A stretch of DNA of 8,524 nucleotides from Oscillospiraceae bacterium (GTDB lineage: Bacteria > Bacillota > Clostridia > Oscillospirales > Ethanoligenentaceae). The translations under genes and the position numbers were made by a program. Below are positions 6,116-8,524 of the stretch, piece by piece. The stretch spans positions 1 to 8,524 of the forward strand of contig DOXU01000203.1 in the NCBI GenBank assembly GCA_003518885.1. Direction: 5' to 3'. The notes under the pieces are model-generated. The model was not told where the DNA came from and did not search any database. It was given only the letters and a program-made list of their open reading frames with translations. Each line of letters starts with the position of its first letter. The stretch's first letter is position 1.

Positions 6116-6907
6116 TTAGTAGTTATTAGGCGAAAAAATGAGTCGTGCAACAGAAAGCGCTTTTTTCATTTCTGACATAGCGGAAAATCCCGTACGGTAC
6201 ACCTCTATCAGTAAAACGCCACGAAAACGCTGCTTTTGCAGCTCCCGATGCAAGCCAGGCAAATCGGCCTCACCAAAACCAGGTAATAAACAATCATGTC
6301 CCGGCGCGCTATCGCTTAAATGAATCCCGACAATTTGACCTTCCATAGCGGAACACATCTTTTGAGCAGGGATACCAGCACGCCGCGCCTGTTTCACATC
6401 CAAGATAAATCGAACTTCATCACCCAAAAGGCGACGCATTGTCGTAATATTTTTTATAGAACCACTCTTACACCGGCAAACATTTTCTTGTGCCAGAACA
6501 ACGCCTTCCTCCCTTGCTACACTGGCAAGGCGGCCATAGCGCTCACAATATTCTTCCATCGAAATCAAGGCTTCCTTACGTGCACCATGAAAAACAACCG
6601 CCTTTGCCCCCAAAAATGCTGCGGACGCAAACGTACGTCGATACTGTTCTACAGAATCTTCAAATCGCGTTGTGTAATCCGAAAAAAACATAAGGGACTC
6701 ATATGCAGCCGTATACGGATGTACGGTGAAAACCTCGGCATCTGCGCGGGTTAAAACCGCCTGCATTCGCCTTAAATATGGAATTGAATATTCATGATCT
6801 GCATTAACAAAGATCTCCACTGTCCGCGCACCTTGATCCAAAACTGAAGAAAGCGCCTGCACTGTTTCTAGTGGATAAAGGCAAGCAGTAGAAATACCAA
6901 CTTCCAT
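6116..6907 (-). CDS. Xylose-isomerase-like TIM-barrel protein (sugar phosphate isomerase/epimerase family)
   Basis: A 263-residue cytoplasmic protein of the AP-endonuclease-2/xylose-isomerase-like TIM-barrel superfamily, whose members are metal-dependent isomerases, epimerases or endonuclease IV enzymes. Likely metal-site residues sit at the ends of barrel strands: H63 (TVHPY), H107 (VVFHGA), E141 (AQENV), D170 (FILDVKQA), H196 (GIHLSD), H204 (PGHDCLLPGFGEADL) and E235 (LIEVY). The order E-D-H-E fits this superfamily, and the GxGxxD-like PGFGEADL loop is common in sugar epimerase members. The start is ATG 6907, with GGAGG (6917-6913) five bases upstream; an in-frame TTG at 6919 overlaps that site and is rejected. 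It lies 132 bp after secF with no clear promoter or terminator in the gap, so it may be read through from secDF or have its own weak promoter. Substrate cannot be told. Confidence 0.88.
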   Translation of the reverse strand: MEVGISTACLYPLETVQALSSVLDQGARTVEIFVNADHEYSIPYLRRMQAVLTRADAEVFTVHPYTAAYESLMFFSDYTTRFEDSVEQYRRTFASAAFLGAKAVVFHGARKEALISMEEYCERYGRLASVAREEGVVLAQENVCRCKSGSIKNITTMRRLLGDEVRFILDVKQARRAGIPAQKMCSAMEGQIVGIHLSDSAPGHDCLLPGFGEADLPGLHRELQKQRFRGVLLIEVYRTGFSAMSEMKKALSVARLIFSPNNY

Positions 6908-7039
6908 AAAAACCTCCAAAGAAACTTAATCACAACGATTGAATGAGAATGTCTTTGTTTACAATGAATTAGAAGACAGATTTATCTTGCTCACGCCATT
7001 GGAAATATACGCAAATGCGCGCTGAGGTAATTTTCGATT

Positions 7040-8224
7040 TTATCGGATTACCATATGCGAACTGTGGTTCGGATCTTTCTTTTCCCGATGTGTTACCCAA
7101 CTTACCCAGAGCGGCCCCGCAATACAAATAGTAGAATAGCAGCCCGTGACTACCCCTACCATCATCGGTAATGCAAAGCTGCGAATAGAGTCCAAATGGA
7201 AAGCAATAGAAAATGCACAGACCGTTGCGATGGCAACGAATGTGACTAATGTGGTATTAATAGAACGTGTAAAAGATTGGTTAATGCTGCGATTTACTGT
7301 ATCCTTGAATGAAAGAGCATGCCCAAACAATTTTCTGTTTTCCCGAATACGGTCATATACAACAATGGTATCATTAATAGAATAACCCAAAATTGTCAAA
7401 ACCACCGCAATAAAATTATCATTGATTGGGATGCGGAAAATTGAAAACACAACAAAGGCCATTAGCACATCATGAACCAATGCCACAAAGGCGGTCAACC
7501 CTGCAGGCAAACCACCAATCTTTCGAAAACGCACCCAAATATATAAGACAATCAATAAAGAAGCCAAGAGTACAGCACCAACGCTACGAATGAAAAAGCG
7601 CTTTCCTGTTTGCGCAGAAACATCATTAGAAGAATATTTCTTAACCGAATTGGCCCCAAACTTGCTATTCAACGCTTTATAAAGCGATGATTGCTGTGTA
7701 TCTGTCAAAGACTTAGTCGTCTGCAAGACCAATACCTGCAAATTATTTGCAGGTATTTTATCCGTCTGCACGGTAAAATCACCATCTTTAATGGTGGCGT
7801 TTGCCACAGATTGCGCTGTGGATTGATTTATTTGCCCCGAATAGGAATATTGGATAATGGCGCCACCTTTGAACTGGATATCCAGCTTTACCCCAAAAAT
7901 TGAGGAAATCAGAATACCAATTACAATAATCGTAAGGGATATTGTATAAAAGATCCATCTTTTACCGATGAAATCAATATGCAATCCGTTATAGACTTCG
8001 CCTTTTTCTCCTGCTCTATCATCAACAGGCTCTTCTGATTTTTCTTGACGTGTTCCACTATCAAAATCCATAATCGTAGGGGCAACACCATGGGACCGGT
8101 GCGGGGCGGATTTTGAAGCAGGAGCCTTGGCCTTCGCATTTGTCTTTTCCTCTGCGTCCTTTTTTTGCCCAAACAAAGGGGTCACATTATCCTTACGGTT
8201 TTTGTTTTGATCCTTTTCACTCAT
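7040..8224 (-). CDS. secF: Protein translocase subunit SecF, with long N-terminal extension
   Basis: SecF works with SecD in the membrane, using the ion gradient to help preproteins leave the Sec channel on the outer face. The 394-residue protein has the six-helix plan: first helix at about 91-110, the LDIQFKGGAIIQYSY motif (114-128), an outer domain to about 205, and further helices at about 212-232, 238-262, 268-290, 321-342 and 346-375. The family motifs ALVHDVLMA (248-256), YDRIREN (290-296) and RSINTTLVT (320-328) are present. SecF usually has a short N-terminus of some 15-20 residues before the first helix; here about 90 residues precede it, rich in Lys, Glu, Asp and Ala. The ATG overlaps the secD stop codon (ATGA), and GGAGG (8237-8233) lies eight bases upstream, so the start is secure and the extension is real. 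Confidence 0.96.
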   Translation of the reverse strand: MSEKDQNKNRKDNVTPLFGQKKDAEEKTNAKAKAPASKSAPHRSHGVAPTIMDFDSGTRQEKSEEPVDDRAGEKGEVYNGLHIDFIGKRWIFYTISLTIIVIGILISSIFGVKLDIQFKGGAIIQYSYSGQINQSTAQSVANATIKDGDFTVQTDKIPANNLQVLVLQTTKSLTDTQQSSLYKALNSKFGANSVKKYSSNDVSAQTGKRFFIRSVGAVLLASLLIVLYIWVRFRKIGGLPAGLTAFVALVHDVLMAFVVFSIFRIPINDNFIAVVLTILGYSINDTIVVYDRIRENRKLFGHALSFKDTVNRSINQSFTRSINTTLVTFVAIATVCAFSIAFHLDSIRSFALPMMVGVVTGCYSTICIAGPLWVSWVTHREKKDPNHSSHMVIR

Positions 8225-8524
8225 TTAGCGGACCTCCATGTATAGAGCGTGTCTTTGCGGGCAAAGCCAAACCGCGAAATGGATTTCAACATCAAACGAG
8301 ATGCAAGCATGCCCATTATAAAGTTGAAAACAACGCCAACCACTAGAGTATAGCCAAAAGATTTGACCGACGCTGAACCGAGAAAATATAGAATAAGTCC
8401 GACAATTACAACGGTAACATTCCCGTCAAAAATAGCAGCGAAACTTCGCTCAAAGCCCGCATCTAAAGCGCCATCCAGTGTCTTTCCCAAACGGATTTCT
8501 TCTCGTATTCGCTCTGCTGTAATG
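8221..8524 (-). CDS. secD: Protein translocase subunit SecD, C-terminal part (cut by window edge)
   Basis: The last 100 codons of SecD, the larger partner of SecF in the membrane complex that assists late steps of protein export. The frame is open to the right edge and reads ERIREEIRLGKTLDGALDAG, then FERSFAAIFDGNVT, the conserved cytoplasmic motif between transmembrane helices of SecD. Two hydrophobic segments follow (about VTVVIVGLILYFLG and GYTLVVGVVFNFIMGMLASRLML), matching the last membrane helices. The protein ends with a short tail (RKDTLYTWRSAK). The stop codon TGA overlaps the secF ATG, indicating translational coupling and a separate, unfused secD-secF arrangement. The promoter lies outside the window. 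Confidence 0.95.
   Translation of the reverse strand, partial: ITAERIREEIRLGKTLDGALDAGFERSFAAIFDGNVTVVIVGLILYFLGSASVKSFGYTLVVGVVFNFIMGMLASRLMLKSISRFGFARKDTLYTWRSAK

Noticed and set aside
6320..6754. Plus-strand open frame of 144 codons
   Set aside because: It lies antisense within the TIM-barrel gene, has no ribosome site, and its translation looks like no protein family (Cys/His/Arg-rich shadow).
7011..7022. Short GCGCA/TGCGC-like palindrome after secF as a terminator
   Set aside because: The CGCA-AA-TGCG stem has only four pairs and no T-run follows.

Overview
The window looks like a piece of the chromosome of a low-to-mid GC Gram-positive bacterium of the class Clostridia. Evidence for this is the Shine-Dalgarno sites of GGAGG type, the sigma-A-like promoters, the DUF421 + DUF4363 gene pair and a probable DUF6514 gene, all typical of that class. 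I would not name a genus. The gene content is mostly housekeeping. I see no transposase, integrase, CRISPR array, tRNA, rRNA or phage gene, and base composition does not shift obviously along the window.

Layout from left to right: (1) the first 181 codons of secA, minus strand, with a strong promoter just upstream; (2) ppk1 (polyphosphate kinase) preceded by a Ppx/GppA-type phosphatase gene, both minus strand and 14 bp apart, so probably one ppx-ppk operon; (3) a 189-bp divergent region whose two predicted promoters overlap; (4) a plus-strand pair encoding a DUF421 (YetF-like) membrane protein and a DUF4363 membrane-anchored protein; (5) a perfect 12-bp hairpin between convergent genes, a likely bidirectional terminator; (6) minus-strand nrdR (ribonucleotide reductase repressor) with a small gene of probable DUF6514 family upstream; (7) a repeat-rich intergenic stretch of 272 bp; (8) a minus-strand xylose-isomerase-like TIM-barrel gene; (9) minus-strand secF overlapping the 3' end of secD by 4 bp.

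Functionally there are three themes. SecD, SecF and SecA belong to the general protein export machinery: SecA is the ATPase motor, SecDF the membrane partner that uses the proton or sodium gradient. Ppk makes inorganic polyphosphate reversibly and the Ppx-like protein is predicted to break it down (or to hydrolyse pppGpp), so the operon would set polyphosphate level. NrdR senses ATP/dATP and represses ribonucleotide reductase genes, which lie outside this window. The DUF421/DUF4363, DUF6514 and TIM-barrel genes have no established specific function.

The points most worth a second look are an Asp-to-Asn change in the first nucleotide-binding motif of the Ppx protein, an unusual charged N-terminal extension of about 80 residues on SecF, the overlapping divergent promoters, and the inverted repeat over the promoter of the DUF6514-nrdR unit. 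None of these proves a new system.
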